Part shown: positions 7,007-15,485 of the stretch, in pieces | Layout of the letters: each line of letters starts with the position of its first letter | How positions within the stretch are numbered: the first letter of the stretch is position 1 | Assembly (NCBI GenBank): GCA_009731375.1 | Contig: BJOX01000186.1 | Coordinates: 830,073-850,093 of the forward strand | Origin: Paulinella micropora | Taxonomy: Eukaryota > Cercozoa > Imbricatea > Euglyphida | Direction: 5' to 3' | DNA length: 20,021 nucleotides | Position numbers and translations under genes: made by a program | Notes under the pieces: generated by a model | The model's input: only the letters and a program-made list of their open reading frames with translations | Databases searched by the model: none | What the model was told of the DNA's origin: nothing

Positions 7007-10000
7007 GAGAAGGAGGGAGAAAACAGAACAACATGCATTGCACGATACACCGTTGTGCAGGTCCCAACCAAGGGTACCAGTGAGTCTAAGAGCCCACAGC
7101 AGGCCACAGACCAACTCAAAGGTAGTACAATACCAGTACACCCATCACGACAACAAACAGTGCATGCTGCTAATAGGCAGGCGAGTAAAGCGCTGGCAAA
7201 GAGAAAGCAGGCGGGCCTGTCGCAGCCACAGCCGAAGAAAGTAAGAATAGAACCGGCAGTTAATCTTATCAACTTGCCGAGACAGACAATAGACAAGGAG
7301 GATGGAGGACATCAACCTCTCCTCACGGTCTCAAACAGAGAAAGCAAGGACAATCATCCTTCGCCTGTGAACAATACCCAAAAAGACATTACAAAAACGG
7401 CGGAAAGGGAGGAGGAGGCGAACCTCGAGAAAAGGATACAGATTTTAGAACACAAGCTCCTTGTATTGGCCTTAAAAAGTCACCGGCCAGACGCTTTATG
7501 CTATACGAACCTTTTTTGTGAAACATTAAATACCTTTATAAACGTTGGTAATGATACTATGGCGAATATTAATATTGTCGGCCGGAAATTTACTACGAAA
7601 CACCATGCGTGGTTAGAAACTAATATGAAAAAATCATCTGGCACCTTGAAAGGAGTTAGTAGTCGGACGGATATAACGGGCATCATCACTTTAAATTTTA
7701 AATTGAAATCCGGACGAGTATATCGAGTGGACTTGTACGTTGTCCCCGAATACCACGGATCTGTTCTTTTGTCGTACGACCAACTGGCGACAATGAACGT
7801 AGTGATTGATTGCGCCGCCAAAAGAGTCATATACGGCGTAGAGCCAGGAGAAGAATATACTGTCGACTCTCTCCATGCTATTGACTCATACGAGGCCCTA
7901 CACCTAGGGGTAGCATCGGAAGGGAAACAGGTGGCCATTACACACGCATATGAGGCATATATGCCAACGGACGCGGTGTCTAAAGATGGTTCAAACCTGT
8001 CAGACAAGAGAGAGGCGGAGGTCTATACGGCTACAGTCTCTACACAATGGGATAAAAAGTCGATAGACGATCTCATTGAAAAGAGGAAAGAGGAGATTAT
8101 ATGCATGGGAAAAAGGTGCCCATCGTTGGCGAGATTTGAAGAAGGAGCAGGGGCCGATGTATATATTACCAACGGGTATTGCTTTCACGTAAAGGTGGAA
8201 GAGAAGGACAGACAGGAGTTTATACCGAGGAGAAGGGGACGACTCCCTGATATCCCGGCAGAAGATATTAAAAGCTTTATTACCGAATTCTGGGGTGACG
8301 AGCCTACGTGGCCGCGCTCACTGACAGAAGTGAAAAAGTGCCTGCGCACTCTTTTTGAAAATAATAAACCATATACGGTCATACTCCCGTACAATGAGAA
8401 GGCGATATGGGCGCAGGAGATACGGGACCGGCTTATTGATCATCCGATACCGGTGCCCTCACGGAAGCAACACTTAGTGGTGGCTTGTCGTCTCGGGACT
8501 CGTGAGCAGAGCAGTGCATACAAGCGGAAGCTCAGAGACCAGGACAAGTTGAAATTGATTCCTCAAGCATTCACATGCTTCGATGGTTTCTACACCCGAA
8601 AAGCTCCGTTGCAATATGCGAGATTAATAGATATGTTGGTAGGTCTGGCGGAGGACGACGAACCAGACACTGCCACATATGAAAAAACGGGAATGGACGA
8701 TATATCAGAAGAAGAGTTGGGCTTGGAGGAGGACAGAGCACCCCTCAAGCATCACAAGAGAATGTCAGAGGAGGAGTTTAAGGCGGCGATAGACGAGAAA
8801 TTGGCAGGAGGAGCAGGTACGGAGAAGGAGAAAGAGGTTTTGAAAGAGAGATTGAAGGCGAACAAAATGATTTTTGACCCCCCTCAAGCGGGAGGTGTCA
8901 AGCCGGAAGACTTCACCGCGGTTATTTGTAAAATACCAGGTGCTGAGCCTTCACCGGCGCCACGACGGGCAAATCTGAGTATACATGAAGCAAAGATCGC
9001 AGAAGAACAAGCACGGCAGTTACTCGATGAGGATTTCATTGAGAGATCGACATCTCCAATAGTTTCCCAACCGAGACTGGTGCCTAAACCGGGAGGAGAA
9101 TGGCGCTTAACGGTTAACTATGCCCGCGTCAATAAAATTTTAGAGGAGGAACGAAATCCATTACCTACTCTTGAAGAAGGAAGGCGAGTATTGCGGAACG
9201 CCAAGCTATACTCAGTCATTGATCTGAAGAATGGCTTCTGGCAAATTCCACTGGATGAAAAGTCCAGATGGCTGACTGCATTTGTAGTAGGAATGGAGAT
9301 ATATCAGTGGAAAGTACTTCCGATGGGACTCAAACAGGCCCCGGGACTCTTTCAGAAAGCGATGCAAAGCATGCTGAGTAGCAAATATGATGACCAGACA
9401 GAGGGAGGTTTCATGAGGAGAAGAGGACAGAAGGCGGGAGAGTACGCATTTTGTTACATCGATGACATTATCGTGTACTCCAATACGATGGAAGAGCACA
9501 TCGACCATCTAACAGACATTTTCAGGCGTATCAAACTATTTGGCCTGAAATGTAATTTGAAGAAATGTCAACTCGCAAAGACAAGCGTGACATATTTGGG
9601 GTACGAAATCTCTTACAATAGAGTCTCGATATCCAAAGAGAAGAGGGAGGAGATCATGAGCCGGCAGAGGCCGAAGAATCGCACAGAGCTGCACTCATTT
9701 CTTGCGATGGCGCAATATTACAGCCAGTTCATACCCAATTGGGGTGCAACTCGGGCTAAGTTGGAGAGAATGATCGACTTCGGTGATTTTGAGAAGTGGG
9801 ATGATGAAGCCTTAGAAGCGTACAACACGCTCAAAGATCTCATCTACAAAGATCCGAAGGATGGCGGACTCGTGCTGATGATGCCCGACTTTTCGAAGCA
9901 ATTCGTAGTCGACACAGACGCATCAAAGTTCGCGATCGGCGCAGTCTTACAACAGGAAGATGAGGAGAAAAAGTTGCGCCCGATCATGTTTATAAGTAGA

Positions 10001-12790
10001 AAGTTGTGCTCGGCGGAGCGAAACTATTGTACGAGACAGAGAGAGGCACTGGCGGTGGTCTGGGCCCTCAAACGGTTGAGAGAGTATTTATGGGGTGGAC
10101 CTCAGTTTATAGTAAGGACTGATCACCAGAATTTACTATGGCTGATGAATCATGAACAGACTGGCCGTCTAGCGAGATGGCAGGCATTCTTGTCATGTTT
10201 CAATTTTACAATGGTCCATCTACCCGGCAAGCGAAATGTTGTCGCTGACAGCCTCTCCAGGCTAGAGTTTCACTCAGAAGTGGCAGCTCTCGTATCATCA
10301 GCAGAAATGGAGGATCTATCCCCAGACTGCACATACGAAGTGCATCATATCGAGTCGATGCAGATGGCGAGAGGGGTCCGATATAACCGATCGGGTCTAC
10401 GTCATAGCCCGCAAGGTCCGGATCATGGGATATGTTGTACAGCACATGTCCTCGAGGATGCTGAGTGGTCCTATGAAGCATATGAGAATATGAAGGCGGA
10501 GATAAAACAAGAAGAGATTAAGCAAGAAGCATATGCGGAACCCCCGCAGGAGAACAAGGAGGAGTTAGACGAAAACCCTGAGAGGATAGGAGTGCAGCTA
10601 GAGGATGGGACTATCCACATAGCCTCACCCACTGCATGGAGACAGCAACAGGCTCTCGATCCGGAGTTCAAAGAGCTAATACAGCTATACAAGAACCCGA
10701 ACGAGCTGAAAATGACGAAGGAGATTAAGGAGCAACAGAAGGAGATGGGGTGGAGAGACGGTCTCTTGTGGTACAAAGGCCAACAAGGGAGCTATGCATC
10801 ACAACCAGACAAATGGACTCTCTTGGTTCCTGAGAAACTCAGACACATCATTTTTGTCGCTGCTCATAACTGCCCACTACTGGCGCACCCGGGCCGACAA
10901 AGAACGCATATGTTCATTTCGAGACGATTCTGGTGGAAGAAGATGAAGGAGAATATTGATGAACAGGTCAATGCATGCATCCCATGCAAGACATCCAAAA
11001 CACCATTGAAGGCGAATTTTGGCCTGATCGGGACTTTTCCTTTACACTTAGGAATGTTCGAGTTCTTACACACTGATCATGTAGGACCTTTCCCGGTCAC
11101 GACGGAAGGTTACAGATACCTTCTAACGGCCATAGACAGAGCCACCAACTATGTATGGGTGGTCCCAGTCAAAGACGTTACGGGCGAAACAACAGCCAAG
11201 GCGTTGATTGACAGGATCATCTCACAGATTGGGGTGCCGAGAAAAATATGCTCAGATCGAGGCTCTGACTTTAATAATGAAGTCATCGACAAGCTATCTG
11301 CATATTACGGCATGAAATGGCAATATGTCACCGCCTATAACCCCAGAGCGAACGGCAAGATAGAGCGGGTGCATAGACCCCTCAAGGCCGCGCTGAAGAT
11401 GTATTGTATGAAGAAGGAGAACCAAAAGGCATGGGTGGAGGCAGCATCCTCGTTTGCCTTTGCTATGAATTGCCTACCCTCTACAGCGTTAGGTGGTTCA
11501 AAAGGTTCCGTCTCGCCATACCAATTGGTATATGGGCGTGAGCCCGCCATCCCAGCCTCACTGCTGCACCCAAAAGATTCATGGGCAGATCAGGATGAGC
11601 TGTTTGGGGTGAGACTTCGGGCGAAGATGGAGGCGGAGCAAATAGTACAGGCGCATAGGGAGGCGGAGCGCAGGAAGACTGATGCTGAAGGTGTCAGGCA
11701 GGCACACCTGGATCAAGTCAGATTTCAGGTCGGGGATATTGTACTACTGTATCATCCTCAGGTTCCTCAGGGAGTCAGCTCGAAGCTGTTCATCCACTGG
11801 AAAGGACCATACCAGATCATGGAACAGATGGGGCCTTTGAATTATAAAATCAGGGGCAGAGGAAAAGTTCAAATAGTCAATGTACGAAGGCTGATTAAGT
11901 ATGATCCCTTCCTACTTGAAGATGAGTCCGTTGATCAAGCACTCAAACGGATGGAGGCTGACTTTAAAGAGGTCCCACCAATCCGTCAGGAGGATATCTC
12001 GGAACGGGATGCCTACAGGGCACCAATTGCGGAGAAGGAGGAGGCTGAGCTGGAGAACAAGCGGGCCACCGACCGCAAAAGTGCGGCGGGGACTCAGACC
12101 CGCAAAAGGGTGGAGTCGAACGTGCCGGAAGGAAAGTTCACGGAGGCGCAAATAAGGAGAGCGCAAAATGACCTTATCTACGACCGACCGAGAAAGGCGA
12201 TAAGGACGGCACGTTCGCAAGGAGTCCATCAAGAGGGGAGCGATGACGGAGATCAAGACCCTCGCGCGGGCAATGACACTCTCGTTCACCCCAGTTGGAA
12301 AGAAGGAGATGCGATTGGACATATTTCATGGGCCAAAGACGCTTTTTACTTGGTGAGGCCTGCGGCTCAACACGTAGCCGATGACACGCTCTCAGATTTA
12401 TATCTCATGAGAGTCATGGCAGTACCTCACAAACGCCATACGCGATCGAATCGAATTTCGACTGCGGCACAAATAATACAACCAGTCTTACATTTCTGGA
12501 GGAGTCTGGATCCAGTGGAAGATCCTAAAGTAAGACAATACCTTCCAGTATATAAAGACGCCAAGAAACTTGAGACATGGGATGATACCATATCTCCCAC
12601 AGATAAAGATCATACCGCGTGGACCATACAAGCACTACCACGAGGGGTGCTGGACATTCCTTTTGACTTGGCACAAGGCGCAATCCCTCACAAAATTTGG
12701 GACGTCCTCGAACAGTCTACCTTAGACTTAACTTTGGTTGGAGGTCCTCCACCAGGTAAAGGAGTCCGCGCGCGTAAACGGCGTCTATAG
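7004..12790 (+). CDS. pol: Pol polyprotein: protease, reverse transcriptase, RNase H, integrase plus C-terminal extension
   Basis: Made as a readthrough fusion to Gag; it copies element RNA to DNA and integrates it. In order: a basic linker; a retropepsin-like protease with NDTMANINIVG at 7550-7582 and later LLSYDQL; a long segment of about 350 aa with no domain I recognise; reverse transcriptase (VIDLKNGFWQIPLD near 9215, YIDD at 9455-9466); RNase H (TDAS at 9914-9925, REALAVVWALK, TDHQNL, VADSLSRL); an acidic linker; integrase with the H2C2 finger (10865-10987), catalytic D at 11075, D at 11255 and E at 11363 (35 residues between the last two), and the GPY/F module (WKGPYQI near 11790). After about 11890 follows a 300-residue extension with a basic end. 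No chromodomain is visible. All RT, RNase H and IN catalytic residues are present; the protease motif has Met where Gly is normal. No frame break. Confidence 0.93.
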   Translation, partial: LEKEGENRTTCIARYTVVQVPTKGTSESKSPQQATDQLKGSTIPVHPSRQQTVHAANRQASKALAKRKQAGLSQPQPKKVRIEPAVNLINLPRQTIDKEDGGHQPLLTVSNRESKDNHPSPVNNTQKDITKTAEREEEANLEKRIQILEHKLLVLALKSHRPDALCYTNLFCETLNTFINVGNDTMANINIVGRKFTTKHHAWLETNMKKSSGTLKGVSSRTDITGIITLNFKLKSGRVYRVDLYVVPEYHGSVLLSYDQLATMNVVIDCAAKRVIYGVEPGEEYTVDSLHAIDSYEALHLGVASEGKQVAITHAYEAYMPTDAVSKDGSNLSDKREAEVYTATVSTQWDKKSIDDLIEKRKEEIICMGKRCPSLARFEEGAGADVYITNGYCFHVKVEEKDRQEFIPRRRGRLPDIPAEDIKSFITEFWGDEPTWPRSLTEVKKCLRTLFENNKPYTVILPYNEKAIWAQEIRDRLIDHPIPVPSRKQHLVVACRLGTREQSSAYKRKLRDQDKLKLIPQAFTCFDGFYTRKAPLQYARLIDMLVGLAEDDEPDTATYEKTGMDDISEEELGLEEDRAPLKHHKRMSEEEFKAAIDEKLAGGAGTEKEKEVLKERLKANKMIFDPPQAGGVKPEDFTAVICKIPGAEPSPAPRRANLSIHEAKIAEEQARQLLDEDFIERSTSPIVSQPRLVPKPGGEWRLTVNYARVNKILEEERNPLPTLEEGRRVLRNAKLYSVIDLKNGFWQIPLDEKSRWLTAFVVGMEIYQWKVLPMGLKQAPGLFQKAMQSMLSSKYDDQTEGGFMRRRGQKAGEYAFCYIDDIIVYSNTMEEHIDHLTDIFRRIKLFGLKCNLKKCQLAKTSVTYLGYEISYNRVSISKEKREEIMSRQRPKNRTELHSFLAMAQYYSQFIPNWGATRAKLERMIDFGDFEKWDDEALEAYNTLKDLIYKDPKDGGLVLMMPDFSKQFVVDTDASKFAIGAVLQQEDEEKKLRPIMFISRKLCSAERNYCTRQREALAVVWALKRLREYLWGGPQFIVRTDHQNLLWLMNHEQTGRLARWQAFLSCFNFTMVHLPGKRNVVADSLSRLEFHSEVAALVSSAEMEDLSPDCTYEVHHIESMQMARGVRYNRSGLRHSPQGPDHGICCTAHVLEDAEWSYEAYENMKAEIKQEEIKQEAYAEPPQENKEELDENPERIGVQLEDGTIHIASPTAWRQQQALDPEFKELIQLYKNPNELKMTKEIKEQQKEMGWRDGLLWYKGQQGSYASQPDKWTLLVPEKLRHIIFVAAHNCPLLAHPGRQRTHMFISRRFWWKKMKENIDEQVNACIPCKTSKTPLKANFGLIGTFPLHLGMFEFLHTDHVGPFPVTTEGYRYLLTAIDRATNYVWVVPVKDVTGETTAKALIDRIISQIGVPRKICSDRGSDFNNEVIDKLSAYYGMKWQYVTAYNPRANGKIERVHRPLKAALKMYCMKKENQKAWVEAASSFAFAMNCLPSTALGGSKGSVSPYQLVYGREPAIPASLLHPKDSWADQDELFGVRLRAKMEAEQIVQAHREAERRKTDAEGVRQAHLDQVRFQVGDIVLLYHPQVPQGVSSKLFIHWKGPYQIMEQMGPLNYKIRGRGKVQIVNVRRLIKYDPFLLEDESVDQALKRMEADFKEVPPIRQEDISERDAYRAPIAEKEEAELENKRATDRKSAAGTQTRKRVESNVPEGKFTEAQIRRAQNDLIYDRPRKAIRTARSQGVHQEGSDDGDQDPRAGNDTLVHPSWKEGDAIGHISWAKDAFYLVRPAAQHVADDTLSDLYLMRVMAVPHKRHTRSNRISTAAQIIQPVLHFWRSLDPVEDPKVRQYLPVYKDAKKLETWDDTISPTDKDHTAWTIQALPRGVLDIPFDLAQGAIPHKIWDVLEQSTLDLTLVGGPPPGKGVRARKRRL

Positions 12791-13614
12791 TAAGTATTTT
12801 TTTTCTCTAGAAGTATTGTGGACCTGATCGATTGCGAACATAGCATTGATCCAATATCGTCCCGACAACCTTACTTAGATATTAAAGCTACTACAGCATT
12901 CATTCTTCTAGAGATTAACAAGACACAGCTGACAAAAAATAGGCATTCTATTCTCTTGCTTCGGCAGAGACAGACGAGACGGCCACGAAACAGCACCGTT
13001 ACGGGATCGCTATTTGAGTGAGCGATGGTGTTTCCTGGATACGACCCGCATTAGTACCAGAATGATGATCTCATTAAAGACTCTACAGTCTAATCAAGAA
13101 CTGATATATTTTAATAACATGAACTGCTACACCGGATTCCATCGATCTCTACTTGTATCGGCATATCGCAAGGTTAGGGCGCACTCAACCCAACTTCGGA
13201 TATAGTCGTCAGACTTGATCACCTGACACTATATTAAATGATACCGATTTATACAAGGGTATGTCTTCACAAAAAGTAAATGTATTTATGGAAACCGACG
13301 ACCGTTATTACTACGTGACATATTTATGGAAATGGCGACATTACATTATTACTCAACCATAAAACATGATACTTGGACATACTGCACAAATATCTTATCG
13401 ACAGAAGAGGAAGATTTTAATATAGATACTGAATGTGCTAGAGTATATATACGATTGGTACCGGGGCAAGTATCATTGTTGTTTTATAACGGCTAATTCG
13501 TGGGTTGATGTATCTTCATACATAACTCTAAACGAATCTTAGTCAGAAAAGAAATCAGTTCAAAGCGTATTATGTCGGAAACGAAGTTCCACCATAAAAA
13601 CTGGGAGGGGGTAC
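12791..13614 (+). other. 3' non-coding tail of element B
   Basis: 824 nt between pol and the 3' LTR. It starts with TAA directly after the pol TAG. Short open stretches occur in successive frames: 12818-13021 in the gag-pol frame, 13014-13205, and unlabelled ones at about 13219-13359 (which includes MSSQKVNVFMETDD) and about 13242-13496 (which includes EEEDFNIDTECARVYI). None has an identifiable domain. They could be the remains of a third ORF or plain UTR. Confidence 0.6.
13603..13611 (+). promoter_or_regulatory. Polypurine tract of element B
   Basis: GGGAGGGGG three bases before the 3' LTR, identical to the tract of element A. Such a tract resists RNase H and primes plus-strand DNA synthesis in LTR elements. 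Confidence 0.82.
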
Positions 13615-13869
13615 TGTGGACATCACCCCCCGAATCATCCGGTAAAAAACTTATTTATACACCCCCCGAATCATCCGGTAAAAAACTCATTTATAGATTT
13701 CGTCTGGCCGGACACGTCTGAAATGCCAATTTGATCCTGGTCTTTTGGCGGCTTTTTGTCTTTGCGTCACTGAGCTAATATAACGAGACATCATTCTCTT
13801 TTTTTGAGGACTGCGTTTGGTTATATTACCGACTTACTCTTCCATGGAGCTATCCTTGGGGATAGTACA
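13615..13869 (+). repeat. 3' LTR of element B (255 bp)
   Basis: TG...CA ends, same sequence as the 5' LTR apart from about five substitutions, one extra T, and a second copy of the 36-bp unit (13624-13659 and 13660-13695). Carries an ATG at 13844 where the 5' LTR has ATT. Confidence 0.92.
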
Positions 13870-14037
13870 GGAACGGTAAGTATTGCCATTATATACCGGG
13901 TGGGCCGGCATAATAGATGCATGCATGCATGCAAACATGCATACTCTTCCATTGAGCTATCCTTGGGGATAGTACAGGAACGGTAAGTATTGCCATTATA
14001 TTCCGGGTGGGCCGGCATAATAGATGCATGCAAACAT
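13836..14037 (+). repeat. 107-bp tandem duplication of the LTR end and its flank
   Basis: The stretch from ACTCTTCCAT (13836) through the LTR end, GGAACGGTAAGTATTGCC and CCGGGTGGGCCGGCATAATAG to the ATGC run is repeated from 13943. The second copy carries the last 34 bp of the LTR (13943-13976) and the same flank, with two substitutions and a shorter ATGC run. The duplication contains the LTR/host junction, so it happened after element B inserted. Confidence 0.88.
13870..13873 (+). repeat. Right target-site duplication of element B (GGAA)
   Basis: GGAA follows the terminal CA of the 3' LTR and matches GGAA at 3526-3529. It is followed by CGGTAAGTATTG, which resembles a 5' splice site. Confidence 0.65.
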
Positions 14038-14117
14038 ACATACATACATATACATACATACATACATACATACATACATACCATACATACATACATACAT
14101 ACATACATACAGACATA
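14033..14117 (+). repeat. (TACA)n microsatellite
   Basis: Nearly pure ACAT/TACA repeat with a few interruptions, starting at the edge of the 107-bp duplication. Apparent open frames here read only HTYI or VCMY repeats and are not genes. Confidence 0.95.
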
Positions 14118-14163
14118 CATTTTTATATACGTACGTAATTTATGGAAGTTGTATGTCGTACGT

Positions 14164-14297
14164 ACATGTATGTATGTATGTATGTTTTTTTTTTTTTACA
14201 CCAATCAACTTTGAATAATAGAATACTTGCAATGCATGTATGTATGTATGTATGTATGTATGTATGTATGTATGTATGTATGTATGTATGTATGTAG
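14164..14297 (+). repeat. (TGTA)n microsatellite, two blocks
   Basis: TGTA repeats at about 14164-14186 and 14232-14297, split by a T-run and 45 bp of unique sequence. They are the complement of the (TACA)n block just upstream. Confidence 0.93.
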
Positions 14298-14415
14298 CTA
14301 GGTAGGCAGGTAGGAGGTAGGTAGGTAGGTAGGTAGGTAGGTAGGTAGGTAGGTAGGTAGGTAGGTAGGTAGATAGGTAGATAGGTAGGTAAGTAGGTAG
14401 GTAGGTAGGTAGGTG
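14298..14415 (+). repeat. (GGTA)n microsatellite
   Basis: GGTA/GTAG repeats with a few GATA variants follow the TGTA block directly, so the motif switches from ATGT to AGGT by one base, probably by a point change that then expanded. Confidence 0.94.
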
Positions 14416-14639
14416 TGTTTTTCACTGCAAATTAATCGACATTGGACCTCATCATTTCGATTCGAAATGACTGCAATGCCTTGCAAAAGTGAGCTTCTAC
14501 AGTAAGTACGCAACATGAATGAATAGTATGCGATCGGGCGGCTGTATGTTTTCGGCGAAATGATTCTCGGTGCCTGCAGATCGCCTTTTCGGTGCAGCTG
14601 CGCGTCATATAGCTGCTGCGCACCACATAGCTGCCACCC
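14416..14639. other. Unique stretch downstream of the cysteine-rich gene
   Basis: No gene recognised. An 8-bp perfect inverted repeat (TCATTTCG, 3 nt, CGAAATGA) lies at 14452-14470. On the minus strand CTGCAG near 14577 could be a splice acceptor for a further exon of the neighbouring gene; this is unproven. Confidence 0.4.
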
Positions 14640-15377
14640 TCACGTGCTTTCAGGTAGCTCAAGCTTTGTGCCTACACAAGTTCCCGACTTGTCGCAACAC
14701 TGTCCCTTGCCATTGCATTTGCCTGTGGCACATTTCCTGTTCTTGGCCGAGGGCAGCCACAGGCATTTGCGGTCCACACAACAGGGGATCTCATGGTAGC
14801 AGTCGCCGGGCCGCTGCTGGGCGTCGCACGGCGCGGGGTAGCAGCCGCAGCTGGTCCGAGCGTTCCAGGACACGGAGCCGTCCTTGGACGTGCACTCGCC
14901 CATGCCGAAGTAGCCTCGGTCGTACTGCCGCTGAGAGTGCCAGCCGCCGCCCTTGGCCTCGCACTTTTCTTGGTTGAAGATTACAAGCCAGTTATTGTCC
15001 TGGAAGATGCAGACTTCTTCCAGCAGGCCGTGGTGCTTGGCCCAGTGCGGCGCCACGCCGTCAGGGTGGTGCGCGTCGGGGTCTGGGCGGAACGACGTAC
15101 CGCCTTTGTAGACCCAATCGAAGATGGCGCAGTTGCCGTGCGGGTTGCTGGCCCCTACGCACGCGTGGTCGCCCTCCGGCTGCCGGTCACAGGCATCGTC
15201 GTTGGAAAAAGGGGCAAAGACCTCCGGCACATTGTACATGATCAAGGACAACACATTTTCTTCTGTGCCCATGTACCCAAGTTTTAACGATCCTCGCAGA
15301 GCAATCTTGTACAGAAGTTCGACAGCGATGCAGAGCTGGCAACAACACAGCACAAAATTGTCGGCGCAACGCACCAA
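14640..15377 (-). CDS. Cysteine-rich, probably secreted protein of unknown function (245 aa as an uninterrupted frame)
   Basis: I do not recognise the family. The frame is GC-rich against AT-rich surroundings and codes for a plausible folded protein: 18 cysteines in the last 180 or so residues, many aromatic and glycine residues, and short motifs such as CGCYPAPC, PCCVDRKCLW and CCDKSGTC. The cysteine density suggests disulphides and passage through the secretory pathway. The first 25 residues hold a hydrophobic, cysteine-rich stretch that could be a signal or anchor, but the true first exon may differ: the coding-like part begins near residue 50. A GTGAGG donor-like sequence overlaps the stop codon at the 3' end, so more exons may follow. 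Product and exact ends are uncertain. Confidence 0.55.
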   Translation of the reverse strand: MVRCADNFVLCCCQLCIAVELLYKIALRGSLKLGYMGTEENVLSLIMYNVPEVFAPFSNDDACDRQPEGDHACVGASNPHGNCAIFDWVYKGGTSFRPDPDAHHPDGVAPHWAKHHGLLEEVCIFQDNNWLVIFNQEKCEAKGGGWHSQRQYDRGYFGMGECTSKDGSVSWNARTSCGCYPAPCDAQQRPGDCYHEIPCCVDRKCLWLPSAKNRKCATGKCNGKGQCCDKSGTCVGTKLELPEST

Positions 15378-15485
15378 CTTCTGACGCTAATGTGTGGGAA
15401 CATTTCCTATACAAATCGATCTGGCTACTCGGCCACACTCCACAATAGCTACCCAACCAGCATCATACTTTCAAATACATTTAAG
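15378..15485. other. Short unique stretch upstream of the cysteine-rich gene
   Basis: About 110 bp with no recognisable element; it would hold the promoter of the minus-strand gene if its start is at 15377. Confidence 0.3.

Larger units (their letters stand above)
3530..13869 (+). mobile_element. Element B: full-length Ty3/gypsy-type (Metaviridae) LTR retrotransposon
   Basis: The element is bounded by LTRs of 218 and 255 bp with TG...CA ends, a GGAA target duplication, a candidate primer-binding site and a polypurine tract. Its order is gag, protease, reverse transcriptase, RNase H, integrase, which is the Ty3/gypsy order. Gag and pol are both open over their whole length. About five substitutions plus indels separate the two LTRs over 218 shared positions, so it is fairly young. 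It is large for the group (10.3 kb) because gag is long and pol has two extra segments. Whether it still moves depends on the unusual protease motif (DTMA) and on the readthrough stop. Confidence 0.95.

Noticed and set aside
11335-12322. Minus-strand and shifted frames across pol, repeated at 25-1004
   Set aside because: They are shadows of the pol frame; they appear twice only because the element is present twice.
13821-14120. Open frames of MYVCMYVC / HTYIHTYI repeats on both strands (also 15394-16027)
   Set aside because: They are translations of tetranucleotide microsatellite with a 12-base period that happens to lack stops; no gene.
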